Assembly: GCF_026914185.1 (NCBI RefSeq)
Contig: NC_070575.1
Span: 4,048,001 to 4,112,000, forward strand
Source: Puccinia triticina
Lineage: Eukaryota > Basidiomycota > Pucciniomycetes > Pucciniales > Pucciniaceae
Direction: 5' to 3'
DNA: 64,000 nt
Below the pieces are notes generated by a model that saw only the letters and a list, made by a program, of their open reading frames with translations, searched no databases and was not told the DNA's origin. The position numbers and the translations under genes are program-made. Of this stretch, positions 1 to 12,252 are shown piece after piece (the stretch's first letter is position 1; each line of letters opens with the position of its first letter).

Positions 1-465
1 TTAAGGTCTGGCCATGCCCTAGTTGAGATCACCATTGTAGTCAATGTTAGAGATGCTCCTGGCAGTTGTGTTTGGGCTGGCCTGAGCTTGCAGGAACTGT
101 GACACAACCTGTTTCCAAAGAAGGGAAAGTTGTGGATACATACTTGCATGGAAGAGCAAATCCACTCCAGGATCTCGCAACAATACCGGCTATGCATCAG
201 TAGAATGCAACTGTGAATATCCGACTGGATGCACCTACCTTACATATCAGGGAATCACTGTTTGGCAGTCTGCTTCAAAGGAAGTGTACTATGTAACATG
301 TGTGGTCCCATAAACATGCTCGGGTAGGTGGCGGGGTGATTGCGAGATTTTTGAGGAGAGGTGTGATTTTGGCATCACCCATACACACTGACAACCTCAC
401 TGGAGTCCACAGTAAACCGGTCCGATCATCAGTCTGCGATTCGAACGATCCACTCTTTTCCGGAA
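1..465. other. upstream region without a supported gene
   Basis: This stretch lies before the SNF2 gene. A reading frame crosses 300-539, but it overlaps the SNF2 start in another frame and shows no recognisable motif. An extra 5' exon of the SNF2 gene could lie here; I cannot show one. Confidence 0.4.
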
Positions 466-2661
466 ATGAAGAGCACCTTCTGTCTTGGGCAATTCATCAC
501 TCCAATCGCCGATGCATCTCCGCCCCCCTGGAACAGTGATGTACCACAGATCGGCTTCCTTCAACGCGGTCGACTGCGAGTTCATGTATACTGCGCACCA
601 AAACATCACATAGGAGATTTGAGCCAGACGGCAAGCGAGCACCTGGGCCCTTTGCTTGGACCAATATCCACCTGCTCTGCTCCCGTCAGCTGTAACGAGA
701 TTCCACCAAGCGATATTGGTCTTATCAAGCTGCGCGCATTCATAGTCACCAATAGCGGTTTCGAGGCTGAGCTGCGCGGTTGCGTCTTCAGCCGTTCAGA
801 AAACATCACGCGGGTTCAACTAGCTTTTGCAGCCGCGCAGATTGAGCTGACCCCTATTTGGAACTACAACCCGGCGGTATTCTTTGAAATTCCCCATGTG
901 GTTATCGACCAGCCTTCGGAGGATGTGACACGAAGAGCATGGGCCGAAGCAGCACTTCGACGATGTCGAACGCAGTTGAAGCCACATCAGCTCGATGCAC
1001 TCGATTTCATCAGGAACAATGAATACTGCGAAACCGACCCGTTATCGCTGTGGAATGACTCTGCAAATGCCTGGCTTCGGGCCTTCATGTATCAATGTGG
1101 CTGTGAGGTAACAGGGGGGGACTTGCGAGAACGCAGCTCCCGAGGATCAATCCTAGCAGACGACATGGGTCTCGGAAAGACGTTGACTACTCTAACTTAT
1201 GTGCTGGCGACGAGCGATTTGGCGATCGAGTTTCTCTGGGACGATTGGGAAAAGCAATCATCTGCTACCCTTGTTGTTTGCCCTGTTGCAACCCTATCTA
1301 ACTGGGAGAACGAAATCAAAATGCACTTTGAGGAATCAGCAATAGCTTATCGGGTTTTCCATGGCCCCGAGCGGAAGAAGTTGTGTAGGAAGGACCTACA
1401 GACATCTTTGGTGGTTCTGACAACTTACGAGATGATCAGTGGTAGCGGGAATCAGGACCAGCTCACGATTGAGTCCCTCAATCTCTGCTGGTTTAGAATT
1501 GTATTGGATGAAGCACAGTGCGTAAAACGTTCCACTGTAACGGTGGGGACAAAACTGATGGCCTTGAACGATGCCAGCCTGATTAGGAATCCGAGTGCAC
1601 GCCGGACCCAAAATATTCAGCAACTCCAGGCAAAGTTTGTACTACTTTTAACCGGGACGCCGATACAAAACCGCCTGACCGACCTTCAAAGCTTAATCGC
1701 AATTTTGAGGATTTCACCGTGGGACGAAGAAGCAATCTGGAAACGATGCCTGATACCTCAAATTACGGTAGGGGCACCCGAGGCGATCAGAAGCTTGAAC
1801 AAATTGATGCAAGCCATTTGTTTGAGGAGAACCAAGGCCTTCCTGCTGAACCTGCCGGAGAAGGTAGAAAAGGGCATCCTGGTGCAGAACAGTCCCAAAT
1901 GGGCGCAGGTTTCAGACCAACTACATCAAAGTTTCATTCGCGCTTTTGGAAGGCTGCGTACTTCTCAGGAGCGGTGGGACCCTGCCGAATTTTTCCGCCA
2001 ATTGACGATGATTCGCCAATTCTGCAATCATCCCATCTTCGCCCGAGAAGATATGCTAATCCAACCAAATTGGCATTGGCAAGATTCGGCAAAGATTGTC
2101 CACCTCGTGGACAGCCTGCAAACATTCCTGAGGGGAGACCGCGGGATACGACGTCCCAAAGCTGTAGTATTTTCCAGCTTTGTGGCGTTTCTCGAGATGT
2201 GAGAGAAGATTCACTCAACCATCTGTTGTATCACATGCTGATTTCCCGAATTTGAAGCATCGGACGGGCTCTTGAAGAGAAGCACATCCAATCGGCTTGG
2301 CTCAGAGGTGACTTTACTCTCCAACAACGCGACAACAACCTGGAAAGATTTCGATCAGATGACAGCTGCAACATCTTACTTGGATCGCTGCAAGCAGCAG
2401 GCGTGGGAATTGATCTGCGGTGTGCGCAGAATGTGTATCTGATGGTAAGTCACCAGTAACTTGATTCAAAGGGCACCAAGCTGATATACATGAGGGTTGC
2501 AGGAACCCAGCTGGAATCCAGCAATCGAATTTCAGGCAATTGATCGTCTATATCGTTTGGGACAGATCAACTCGGTTTACGTGTATCGTTATTATGTACA
2601 GGGGAGCCTAGAAATGAACATATTTCAGGTACAACGGCGGAAGGGGGAACTGGCGTTGTAA
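466..2661 (+). CDS. SNF2-family ATPase/helicase, RAD5/RAD16/HLTF-like
   Basis: This is a chromatin-remodelling or DNA-repair type ATPase that would translocate on DNA in the nucleus. Joining 466-2198, 2258-2444 and 2503-2661 gives an unbroken frame of 692 residues; the introns are 59 and 58 nt and have GT-AG ends. The ATP-binding motif DDMGLGKT is near residue 231, the DEAQ box near 347 and motif III (LLTGTPIQN) near 395. The C-terminal helicase lobe reads IDLRCAQNVYLMEPSWNP and then AIDRLYRLGQ, which is the normal order for SNF2 proteins. RAD5 and HLTF carry a RING finger between the lobes; I see none here, and no HIRAN domain, so the protein is a short form. It is convergent with the gene at 2841-3945. 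Both splices restore conserved helicase motifs, so the gene looks intact. The start codon is the first ATG of the long frame, and an upstream exon remains possible. Confidence 0.85.
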
Positions 2662-2840
2662 GCTCTGTTATTTGCCTATTTTCCTATAAATTTTAAGGGG
2701 TTGGGGACTGATTGGCAGTGTGTTTGCAGGTTGAGCGTACCGACAGGAGGGAATGAACAGTATGAATGTGCTCAGATGCTGATGACTAACCTCCTGGGTT
2801 AAGAACTTGCAAATGTTAAACTCACTAGGGCCGTTAGAAT

Positions 2841-3945
2841 TTACCCAACTGTTTCTAAGTGAGGCCATTCGAGCGGAGCCTGTGGATCGAGGAGTTGTCT
2901 GTCCGATTCAGAAAGTGTAGACCAGTACGTTGTAGAGTAGCAGTTTGCCGGGAGGTTGCGTGGTACATCTTTGACGTTGCAGGACGAAGATGGGCCAGAT
3001 TCCTGTCTTCGAGCCTCCAGGTGGCCCCCATGTACAAACAACCGTCCATTCGTGTGGATCTTCTTCTGTGTGTAGATCACATCCAACGTGTGGGCCAAGC
3101 GAGCAAATTCCTCTGATCGCCAAGGGAGCGGCACCTTGACGAGGGTTTTCGGGGGGGTGTCTTCGGTCTCAGAAGTGGCTTTGATGTTGTCAAAGACATT
3201 TTTGACTGCGGGGAGTACCGGAAGTGTCCGAAGTGTTTCTTGTCGGTGTTGTTGGAGCTGGGGTGATGAAGAGCGGGGGTTACTTTGCGGAGGAACTTGA
3301 GTGGGCAGAAAGACGTACCTGCATTCGCATTTTAGACTTCTGCTCAGAGTGCCTCTTCCTCAATTTCCTTTCGGGAGAAAATTTGCCAAGCCTGAAGCCA
3401 TCTTGCCGCCCAACGAACCAACGATGAAGGAGACCAAGTAGGATGGACGGGTTTGTGGCGTGAGCTGGATCAACGAAGAATTGCCTGAATGCGCCTGCCT
3501 TATAAGCATTCTGCCAGTGCTTGAGGATGAATCGAGCGAACAGCTGGTTCCAGTGTACATCCCAAGGGTGATCCCAAACAAAGGAAGTAGCAGGGAAGTT
3601 GGATCTGGAAAGGTCTTGACGGAAAAGTGTTTGAAAGGCCGGGTGAACTGTCTGGTTTTTGCAATGAAGAGCTTCTGGTGGAATAGGGTCTATTTGATGG
3701 ACGAGGATTGAGTCGGGCAAGTGAGAGCCGACGTGGAAGTTATGAGAGGAGGGACGGAGCTGCCAATCATTTGAGGGTGTTTTGGTAGGCAAGGTGACCA
3801 GGTTAAGCAGAGTTCGGACAAAAGCTGACATGCTCCTAGCGCATGGTGAGTTGGAGGTTGGGAGGATGGTTGAATAATTGGCGTTGAGTTTTGCAACGCC
3901 GCGGGCGTGCTTTCCGCCTGGAAAGTTGGTTTTGGATGGTGGCAT
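2841..3945 (-). CDS. uncharacterised protein, paralogue of the 10222-11941 gene
   Basis: I recognise no named domain. Reading the reverse strand, exon 3945-3319 joins exon 3257-2841 across a 61-nt intron with a GTACGT donor and a CAG acceptor, in phase 0, giving 347 residues. The C-terminal part contains VPRNLPANCYSTTYWSTLS. The gene at 10222-11941 has the matching motif VPRGLPRDCYRNTYWSLLS at the same relative place. A weaker match in the middle joins ATSFVWDHPWDVHWN with ATFQWEKGPGDASGWN. The two are therefore distant members of one family. This copy is convergent with the SNF2 ATPase, and the first of the 38-bp palindromes starts about 200 bp beyond its start codon. The other copy follows a transposase, so a role tied to a mobile element is an inference. 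Confidence 0.6.
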
Positions 3946-4152
3946 TCAGGGGAGGAAGGAGATGGAGTCAGTTAGGTGTGGGAAGGCGGAGGGAGGAACG
4001 AAGGCAGGTCACATTTAACATTGTGTTGTGAAGACACGGGGGTGTCGTGGGAACAATGGGCGGTGAGCCATTTCCACTCAAAGGATCTGGACAATGGGAA
4101 GAGGTGATTGTTATTTGGCCGGTGGAGCACACTGGTGTGGGTGTGGGGTCGA

Positions 4153-4190
4153 TGTCCACCCTCATGTTCGGCCGAACGTCAGGGTGGACA
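4153..4190. repeat. 38-bp palindrome, copy 1
   Basis: This is an imperfect palindrome of 38 bp. It starts TGTCCACC, ends GGTGGACA and has the central core GTTCGGCCGAAC. The few arm mismatches fall outside the ends and the core. It begins 142 bp before copy 2. Confidence 0.85.
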
Positions 4191-4294
4191 CAAGCCCACG
4201 GCGCGTCCAGATTTTACCACGAATGTGACAGTTGACTAACTAAACTTAGTATGACCGTAGGTGGTCTGTTAAGTGAGTGTCACACGCTGAATCG

Positions 4295-4332
4295 TGTCCA
4301 CCGCGACGTTCGGCCGAACGTGAGGGTGGACA
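4295..4332. repeat. 38-bp palindrome, copy 2
   Basis: It has the same ends (TGTCCACC and GGTGGACA), the same core GTTCGGCCGAAC and exactly the same length as copy 1. The bases between the end block and the core differ from copy 1. Confidence 0.85.
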
Positions 4333-5402
4333 CAAAACTGACCTACACGCGGGGCCTCTCCCAGCCCTCCGTTTATCATGTGTGTGTTTGTGGGCAGCCG
4401 ATGCATTAAGCATCTGTACACTAGTGCACATGCAGGAAGGACTCTGGCATGCAGCAGCTTGTTTCCGCATCTCTGCTGGTGTTCCCTTGCGGAAGGCCGC
4501 TGCCATCTGAAATTCTTCAACACGGTCCGCCCGGGCATGCGTCACACTCAGCCCTGGTTCAGCCAACTCGACAACATATTTGTGACAATCCCAGGTTGGT
4601 GGGACATCAAGGCATGTGGGACATTGCGGTTCACCGAGTTGTGTTCTGCAGGACCTGTGGTGATTAGTTGGCGACAAGTGAATATGATTCTGCCCCATCT
4701 GAAAGCAGGCAACCTTACATGGTGGGACCAACTGACCTTTCACCGAAACCTATATAAGTCATCTTGGTGCATGGGGCTGGTTGGTGATCTGTGCCAACAC
4801 ATTTAACTCACTCGTCAGGGCAGACAAGCCACCTTATGCCTGCTGGCCGGTGTGTAGACCACTTTTGGGGAACGCACATTGACGGCATAGGACATAATCG
4901 AGCAGGGGTGTTATCATGTCCCACATAGATATTCACTTCAGGCAGACCACAGCAGTAGAGAAGGGGACATGAGGAGATCAGAGGATGCATGTGCCACCCT
5001 CTATCAGGCCACATGTTGGCACTGCTTGCCAGCGGGCCAAAAAACCAAGAACACCATGGATCCGGCATCTCTAGAGAGAGACCTCACTGCCATGAAGATG
5101 TTTCAGATTTGAATCTGTATCACTTGGGAACAGGATACATATTCACTTGGGAGTAATGGGATTACGTGGCTGACGGGCAGATTTGCAAGGGAATTCTGAG
5201 ACAATACAGGGGATTCCCAGCAGGGGTTTTTTTTGACAGCTGATAGCTCTGGATCCTGTGGCAAATGATTGATCACATGGGGTTGTGCACTGTGTGGTGG
5301 GATCCATGTGGTCAGCACGGCAGGACTTTGCTGGGTGATAGAACAATCCAAACCTCACCCTAGTGTTCCGTTTGTCTATGGCCCTCCAAGTCGATGTCTG
5401 AT

Positions 5403-5842
5403 TCATTCGTGGACTGGGAATTTGTCCTGGAAGCTAACAGGTCCTAGAGGAGGCGGGTTGAAGGTCAAAAATTCAGTCAATGAGAGGGAGCGGCTTGCCT
5501 CCTGCACATACCCTTTCCCGCTCGATTCCTGATTGCGTTCCATGTCGCGGTCACATTTGGAACTGCGGATTGAGGTATCTTCATGCTTTGCGCATCTGCG
5601 TACAACTTGGCCTGAAACCCATAAGCAAGGTTCCAATTGGTCCAGTCGTTATGATTGCCAGCCGTTTCCCTTTCGATCCTCTCCATTTCTGAATCAACAA
5701 GTTTCTGCTTCTCTTGCAGCCACCGAAGCTGGGAAGGGTTGAATTCAAAAGTGTTCTTCATCTCTGGTGTTTGGTCGAATGAGTAGATATTATCAGATGT
5801 TCGAATGGTGTTGGCAGTGAGACTGTGGTCCAATCGCTTCAC
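5403..5842 (-). CDS. uncharacterised protein, 3' part of a spliced gene
   Basis: Two reverse-strand exons are supported. Exon 5842-5512 is preceded by a CACAG acceptor and followed by a GTATGT donor. It joins 5443-5403 across a 68-nt intron and ends with the residues GPVSFQDKFPVHE and a stop. A further upstream exon probably ends near 5941 with the residues VWKLTSWGPSD before a GT donor, but I could not find a start codon for it. The middle contains a charged stretch (QLRWLQEKQKLVDSEMERIE) that may form a coiled coil. I recognise no family. The gene lies between the palindrome pair at 4153/4295 and the transposase gene, and runs divergently from the transposase. Confidence 0.4.
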
Positions 5843-5959
5843 CTGTGGGTGTGCAGAAAAGCATGAGAGGCTTTTGCCCTCCAACGCTAACCACTTCATC
5901 ACTAACATCAAAAGGGGTCCGGCCCTCTTACACACGTCGGAAGGACCCCAGGAGGTCAA

Positions 5960-6480
5960 TTTCCATACAGCAAGCGGATGAGTTAAGGTGGGTGTAACTT
6001 CATCAATTACATTTGTGCGCCCGCAATGGAATGGTGGAGTTAAGGGTGAGAGCTCATGAGATGTGTAGCAGTCGTGCTACACAGCTCGACTTGACATCTA
6101 ATCGGACATACTTAAATATATCCTGTTTGATACAGCAGTACAATCACATGCGAGGCATCAAAGGGCATTTGCATGTGTCACATAGGAGTCGTCTTGGCTG
6201 TGTGTTATGTACAGGGTAGCATGATGGACCAAGGGTAGGGCCACGCGGTGCATCACAGAACTGTGTATGCAGCGGCCAAGTAACACCGCATGCCGAGTGG
6301 CTCTGTAGAGCCACTTGGCATGCTGTTACTTCACACCAACCATCCGCACCGACCTGATTCGTGCAACAGATAACATTGGTTGTGCAGGAAACTCCCCGTT
6401 CCATTAGTAGCTCATCTTGATCTATTTCAAAGCAAAAGTACCGACAAACTACTATAGTATAGCACGGTCTGATCTTCAGT
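5960..6480. other. divergent intergenic stretch before the transposase
   Basis: It separates the reverse-strand gene fragment from the transposase start. It may hold the missing 5' exon of the former and the promoters of both genes. The only clear structure is the foldback at 6279-6330. Confidence 0.4.
6279..6330. repeat. 52-bp foldback sequence
   Basis: The arms read AGTAACAC then GCATGCC and AGTGGCTCT, and return as AGAGCCACT, GGCATGC and GTTACT around a 2-nt centre, with one or two mismatches or bulges. It lies 150 bp before the transposase start. It could be a regulatory hairpin, a transposase binding site or an unrelated foldback. Confidence 0.6.
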
Positions 6481-9400
6481 ATGGTGAACAAACCCGCCTA
6501 CGTCTGCCTTTGTGAACCCGCGGGGTGCAAGTTCATGCAACACGAGGAGGAGGGCAGAGGAATTGTCCAGGGCAGGGTTGTGACGAAAAGGGTTTTCGAG
6601 AAGCACCAGAGTCGAGCGGCTCTAGAGTTGGCCAACTCAGTGGTTCAATCAACTGATTCAGCAGGATACCTGAACACAAGGCTCGTGAGTAGCATTCCAC
6701 ACCAGAATTATTGTTTCTCTGAGGTTGAGAAGCGCGCTGCTGAAATACCATCATTTGACGGATCTCCGCAGGCCTCAACTTCTGTCTCAGCAGCCACCAC
6801 CGATGCCACAAAGGTGTATCTGGAGGAGGGCTTTTGCAAGCAGGTGATGATGCAAATGGTGAAGTTGGTATTTTCGAACAAACTCAGTAAACGCGGGGCA
6901 GTGGATTTCTTGAATGCTGCACGGGAGAATGTCGTGTTGCTTGGTAATATATGGAGCTCAACACTTCCGAGAAGGATCGATACCTCAGCTATCGTCGAAC
7001 AAATCCCCAAGACCCAAGAGGCCGTCTTCCATCGGCTCCGCTTGAACCCCGAATTGACCAGTCAGGTATGTTGCACCAGATGCTTCAAACTGTACCCGAT
7101 GGCCGCTGTACATGGCCGTGAGAAAAGATGTACGGAGCCCTTCTTATCGCCTAAACAAGGGTATTGCAAGTGGGCTGAGTCACAGCAACTCGCCCCAACG
7201 TGTGACCGGATGCTTTACAAGGTCAATTCCCGCGGACGAGAGACCCCTGATCGAACATTCACCTACGTAACTCTGAAGTCTTGGTTACAAAGACGCCTCT
7301 TGCAACCGTGTTTTGAGGCCTTGTTGGAGTGCAGTCTGGCAGCTAGCAACTGGCAGGAAGATCAACCTATGGAAGACGTCTGGCATGGTCATACCTGGCG
7401 GAATTTTCCCAACTCAGACGATGGCACAGGAAAGTATACGCATTATTCTGGAAACCTTGTCTTCAGCTTGTATCTCGACTGGTTTGGCCCCGAAGGAAGC
7501 TCAAATCTCGGCAAGCACACATCCGTTGGGGCAATAATCTTAGTATGCCTGAACCTCCCGCCAGCTCATCGGTACAAGCTGGAGAATGTTTTCCTGTTTG
7601 GGATAATTCCCGGCCCCAAGGAACCAAGACTTGAGGAAATAAACCACGTCTTGGAGCCTCTTGTTGTAGAGCTGAAAGAATTCTGGACCGGTGTCTTCTT
7701 TCAATCTACGAGTCTCCATACCTCTGGGAGGAAGATTCGTGCTGCCATCTTCCCACTAATTGCGGACTTACCAGCGCTTCGAAAGACTGCCGGATTTGGG
7801 AGTCACGCGGCAAGCCTGTTCTGTTCTTTTTGTCTGCTTACAAAGGACAACATAGATGAGACCGATACCGGCAACTTTCCTGTCCGCACGGATGAGGAGC
7901 ACTTGCGCAACGCGTCTGACTGGAAGGCAATCCAAAACTTCACGGAGCGTAAAAAATTCGCCAAACGGACGGGTGCGCGATGGAGTGTCCTGAACGAGTT
8001 GCCTTATTGGCGACCCATCCAGCACTGTTCCATTGAGCTGATGCACGCGTTGGTTCTTGGGGATTTGAAAGACCACAGCATCCGATTCCTGTCTCTGCCT
8101 GCTGCTGGGGCACTTTTGTCGTCAATGCAGGAGCTTGATGAAGCATGGCAGAACGACCAGTCGTATACGGAGGCGCCTTTCAACGAGCGGGTTCGATCAT
8201 CAAGAAAATCGAAGGGTAAAAGGAAACTGGAGGACTCAACCACAGAAACCGCCGCTGTCAATCGACCTAGCAAAAGGAGCCGTCGATTGACATCTGCTGT
8301 CGGTGATGCAAGTAACCTCGAGTCCTTGCAAGCGTCCCCATCCGGTGCTCACGCAAGGTCAGACTCGTCGTCCACGTCTACGCATTCCTACGCGCTTCGA
8401 CTAAGGAAGAAAACACTCTACAATAAGTATTCTGAGGAGGATTTGACCAATTCTGGGGAGGATACTGGCAGTGAACACACGGTCACGGGGCGTCAACGGA
8501 ACATTCAAAGAACATGTGCCCCGGTTGAAGACGAGAAGCGCCCCAAGCTCTTGCCAGAGGAATTGGATGTTGTGCGACGCACCATTATGCATACTATTCT
8601 TCCATCCTGGATTGATAGAGTCCCTCGGAACTTGGGCTCGGCAAGCCACGGCTCACTGAAGGCGGCCGAGTGGTTGATCCTGTACAAAGTCTACTATCCC
8701 ATGGCTCTCATCCCACTTTGGGTAAAATCAATCAAGGAAGCTGGCACCCAGGAAAGCGAAACCAGAATCTCGGCGCTGTTAGATTCAACCTCCACATTGT
8801 CGCAGATCGCCCATTTCCTCACTCTGCCAAAGATATTGGGCAAGGACCTAAAAGAACTTGATAATTTGATCTTGGGTTATCGAAGTTGCCTGCAGAAAGG
8901 CTGGCCTGGAGAGCCCAGCAAGCCGAATTTGCATCTCACCCAACACTTCTCCGATGTTATTAGGCGGTTTGGGCCTCCACGATCAACAGCAGCATGGGCG
9001 CAAGAGCGGATCAATGGCTTGTTGCAGAGGTTATCCACAAACCACCACCCCGGTTTGTGTTTGTTTTCCTGGCTGTGACTACTCGCTACATCTACTGACA
9101 TGCTTGAGTTGCTGTGCTTTCCTCAGACGATATTCCCAAGACTTTGTTGCACAAGTGGCATGTCAATTCAAACTTTGGTTTGGTACTCAACAACACACCA
9201 GCCATCAACAGCTCGTTGGAAGAGGCCAATGCGGACACGGGAACACGGGGAAGATTGATACTAGATCCGCCCATGTTACAGAAGTGGAGACGGGCGGTCT
9301 CCGGAGTAGAGGGCACACGAACCAAGCTTGTGTTGACTCAAGCTCTGCTCAACTTAAATCCAGCCGTGGAAGTCATCCGAAGCAGTCAGATTGACCGCAA

Positions 9401-9852
9401 AACTTTCACGGCCAGGCAGCATCACGAAGGGAACAGCCTAGTGGAGTTTCATCTGGGCAAGGATCAGCGATTTGGTCAGATAGAGCAGATATTCCAATCT
9501 GACCAAACACCTCAGCGGAGTTGGTTGGTTGTGAACCCATTCAAAGAACTACAAAGGATCGAAGATCCGTATGGGGAATATCCGGATCTCAATTGTCGGC
9601 TGGTCAAGGCCGATCACGATGCGTCGGTTGTAATAGGGGAGAATCGGGTCATCGGGCATGTGGCTATTATGCGGAACGTTGCGGGAACATTCGGGGTTGC
9701 CTCAACTACAATAAGTGCGGTTGGATTGGGGACCTCCGTCAGTGTCCTTTCTATTCAATTGTGTTTGTTTTGTGTCCCATATCTGACGGGGATTCTTTGT
9801 GCGTGTGTGTGTGCATCAGGGCTGGGAGAGCCTAGTGGAAGATTTTTATTAG
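6481..9852 (+). CDS. Tnp2/Plavaka-like DNA transposase
   Basis: This is a DDE-type transposase of the group related to CACTA/tnp2, called Plavaka in mushrooms and rusts. Joining 6481-9052, 9127-9737 and 9820-9852 gives 1071 residues with no stop; the introns are 74 and 82 nt. The N-terminus has a short Cys cluster (VCLCEPAGC) followed by VTKRVFEKHQ, typical of rust members. The catalytic core includes YSGNLVFSLYLDWFGPEG (Asp near residue 332), then GIIPGPKEPRLEEINHVLEP, a CSFC zinc pair and MHALVLGDLKDHS near residue 520. A basic stretch near 575-600 could be a nuclear signal. The first splice joins WAQERINGLLQRLSTNHHP to the next exon, a conserved late motif of the group. The assignment of the acidic residues is by analogy. 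The gene looks intact. Its neighbour at 10222 runs the same way, and 38-bp palindromes flank the pair on both sides. Confidence 0.8.
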
Positions 9853-10221
9853 CGATGGATCAAAGGGAGCCGTTGGATATTCTAGGAAGATTGTCGGGCC
9901 AGCCGGGGTGGGCTTGATCAGCATGTCTGGATTCTTGTGCAAAGTCACCCCGTAGTCCTTCCAGGTTTTGATTGCATGGGAATCTCCTTTGTCCCTATGT
10001 TGTATGCCAGCTGCAACTGTGTCCTGATCTCGAAATTACCCAGATATTTCACTCTTCTGCCTGAGTTGCAACACAATTCATACCTCTTTTTGCCGCAGTC
10101 TCACTTCTGAGGTGCCTTGTTAAACATCTACCTTACACCGCCCGACTCTTTCCCCCCACCCGAGCAACCACTTACTCTGCTACGAGGCCATTGAGCTGGC
10201 ACCTGTCGATCATTACTATTA
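9853..10221. other. spacer between transposase and the following gene
   Basis: This 370-bp stretch has no supported gene. It ends in a pyrimidine-rich region before the next start codon, as expected for a fungal promoter. Confidence 0.45.
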
Positions 10222-11941
10222 GTGCGAGCGTCATCTATGAGTCACACGACACCTGCAGATAATCAGCAGGGCAATGTACCCCCCCCTCCTGGTCCAGACG
10301 AGGAATGGATTTCTGCTCTTGTGGATCGCCTTGTGCCAGCGTTCCAGGCAGGCGGAGCCGGTTCTGCGGGTGAGTCTGGTATGCACACCGATACGGAGGG
10401 CAAGTAAAATTCTACTATTCTGTATGACCACTACAACTCCGGACACATGACAAGGTAGCTGATGGATTTTACCCGTCCAGGCAATCGTCCTGCGGAGGCA
10501 CCAAAGTCGCCAGCCGAGGTTGCTGATGTGTCACAGTTAGACCCAAAGTTTGTGGTGGAGAACGCAAGGAAAGCTAGGAACGAAGCGGAGGAGACGGACG
10601 GCAAAAAACGGAGTGGACGACGTGCCAATCGAATCGCGGAGAAGGGGGCGCTAACTGAGCACTGCGACAAGTACTCACGAAGTATCCAAGGATTCATTAA
10701 GTTCTTCCTTGGCTATCCGGAGAAGCCTCAAGAGTATCCCCGCACTCCGACTGAGAAAGAGCTAGCCGATCAGTATTGGGTTGACAATAGAAGTCAGGTC
10801 ATACTCACCCAGCTGGACCGAGTTCGTGAAGCTCTATCCGGCAGGAGCGCTGCCGAAATTGACCACTACGTTACGCTCGCCGAAAAAGAGATCCGACGAA
10901 ACATAGTCTTACCGCCATTCACGTCAGCTGTTGTCAAACGTTCTGCAAAGGGCTGCAAGCCGGTCAGTCAGCAAACACAGGCCGATGTTGAGAGAGCCCT
11001 AGCGTTGTCGGGAATATCTAGGGCGACCTTCCAATGGGAAAAGGGGCCAGGTGATGCGTCTGGGTGGAATTCGGCCGTCGTTGACTTACTTGCAATCAAG
11101 GCGGTGGAGTGGATTCGCCGAACGACTCCTGTCAGCGACAAGCAAGCGGGCGAAGCGCCTGCGATCATCCACAGGTGGCTCCAAACAAAATCCCGAGAGC
11201 TGCGAGAATTTCAAGACATGCCTCTCGATGAGTACGACCGGATCAAGAGTGAACGAGCGGCGAAGGACCAATACCAACGATGGCGCAAGAAGGTAAGCAA
11301 CGGATTCATAAAGAAATTCTGCGCAGCAGCCTCAAAGAGTGTGACACTGACCAATGTTCTGCGTCCGAATGATTACCCAGATTAAGGACAACAGATGCTC
11401 AATGGTAGACAAGATCTTCGCACAGAATTTTGCACTGGCACATATCGTGGAGCAGAAGGGCTGCGGCTCGGACATCGAAGACGGCGGGGCAGAAAACCTG
11501 CCGATTTCCGTCGTCCCTGAATGGAGAAGCGACGACCTCACCACCATTCTCCACTCCATTGACAAGATGGTCCAGGCTCAGGCGCACCACCGGCAAACCG
11601 TTGCGACCCACGCCAAGATCTATTCTCGCTCGAAACGCAACATCAAAAGGTCCAAGGGGATTGTTGGGGTCCCGCGAGGCCTGCCGCGTGATTGCTATCG
11701 AAACACCTACTGGAGTCTCCTCAGTAGGTACGAGCAGGATACTTTGTCGAAGGTTGAACCGATAGGTCTTGACGTGATCGCCGGGAAGCTGAAAGAGATC
11801 TGCTCGCCCGCCGGAACGTTGGGATCAAACTCGTCCAATCAAGGGCCAACATCAAGCCACACAGCGCCCGCTGGGCCCAGTGGAAGCGCGGGGGGCAATC
11901 CTGGATCGGGACCTGGCGCGTCAATGCAGGTAGACAGTTGA
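10222..11941 (+). CDS. uncharacterised transposon-associated protein
   Basis: Joining 10222-10369, 10481-11292 and 11381-11941 gives one frame of 506 residues; the introns are 111 and 88 nt. The first join is phase 1 and links AGGAGSAG to NRPAEAPKSP. An alternative start is the ATG at 10462, or the ATG at 10237 in exon 1. The protein is charged and has no recognised domain. The segment after residue 80 (SIQGFIKFFLGYPEKPQEYP) and the C-terminal motif VPRGLPRDCYRNTYWSLLS are the most distinctive. The C-terminal tail is rich in Gly, Ser and Pro. It shares its C-terminal motif with the reverse-strand gene at 2841-3945. It follows the transposase by 370 bp on the same strand and ends about 190 bp before two 38-bp palindromes, which suggests that it belongs to the same mobile unit. 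Confidence 0.6.
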
Positions 11942-12128
11942 AGGGTTGTGTCTTTGGGAATGATGGGATATGTCTGTAATTCTAGTTCCGAAGAGGGGTT
12001 GGTTATACGTGACCATAAGAAATGACAAGACTTGAGTCACCTTAGTGATACGGTGGGGAAGCTGTCGTGTGTCTACCCAGCGCGGGATTCAATTTGCCTG
12101 TGGAAAATCACCCGCGGTTCCCTGTACT

Positions 12129-12166
12129 TGTCCACCCTCACGTTCGGCCGAACGTAGCGGTGGACA
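12129..12166. repeat. 38-bp palindrome, copy 3
   Basis: It has the ends TGTCCACC and GGTGGACA, the core GTTCGGCCGAAC and a length of exactly 38 bp. Copy 4 starts 86 bp later. Confidence 0.85.
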
Positions 12167-12214
12167 TTGTGGCTGGCTGCTTGACGCCCAATTGGCGCGT
12201 GGCCTGATGGAGGC

Positions 12215-12252
12215 TGTCCACCCTGACGTTCGGCCGAACATCAGGGTGGACA
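12215..12252. repeat. 38-bp palindrome, copy 4
   Basis: It has the same ends, core and length as the other copies, with one arm mismatch (ACGTTC against ATGTTC). Confidence 0.85.

Larger units (their letters stand above)
3946..5402. other. gene-poor stretch with two 38-bp palindromes
   Basis: Apart from the palindromes at 4153 and 4295 I see no supported gene. The open frames here are short and overlap on both strands. Confidence 0.5.
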
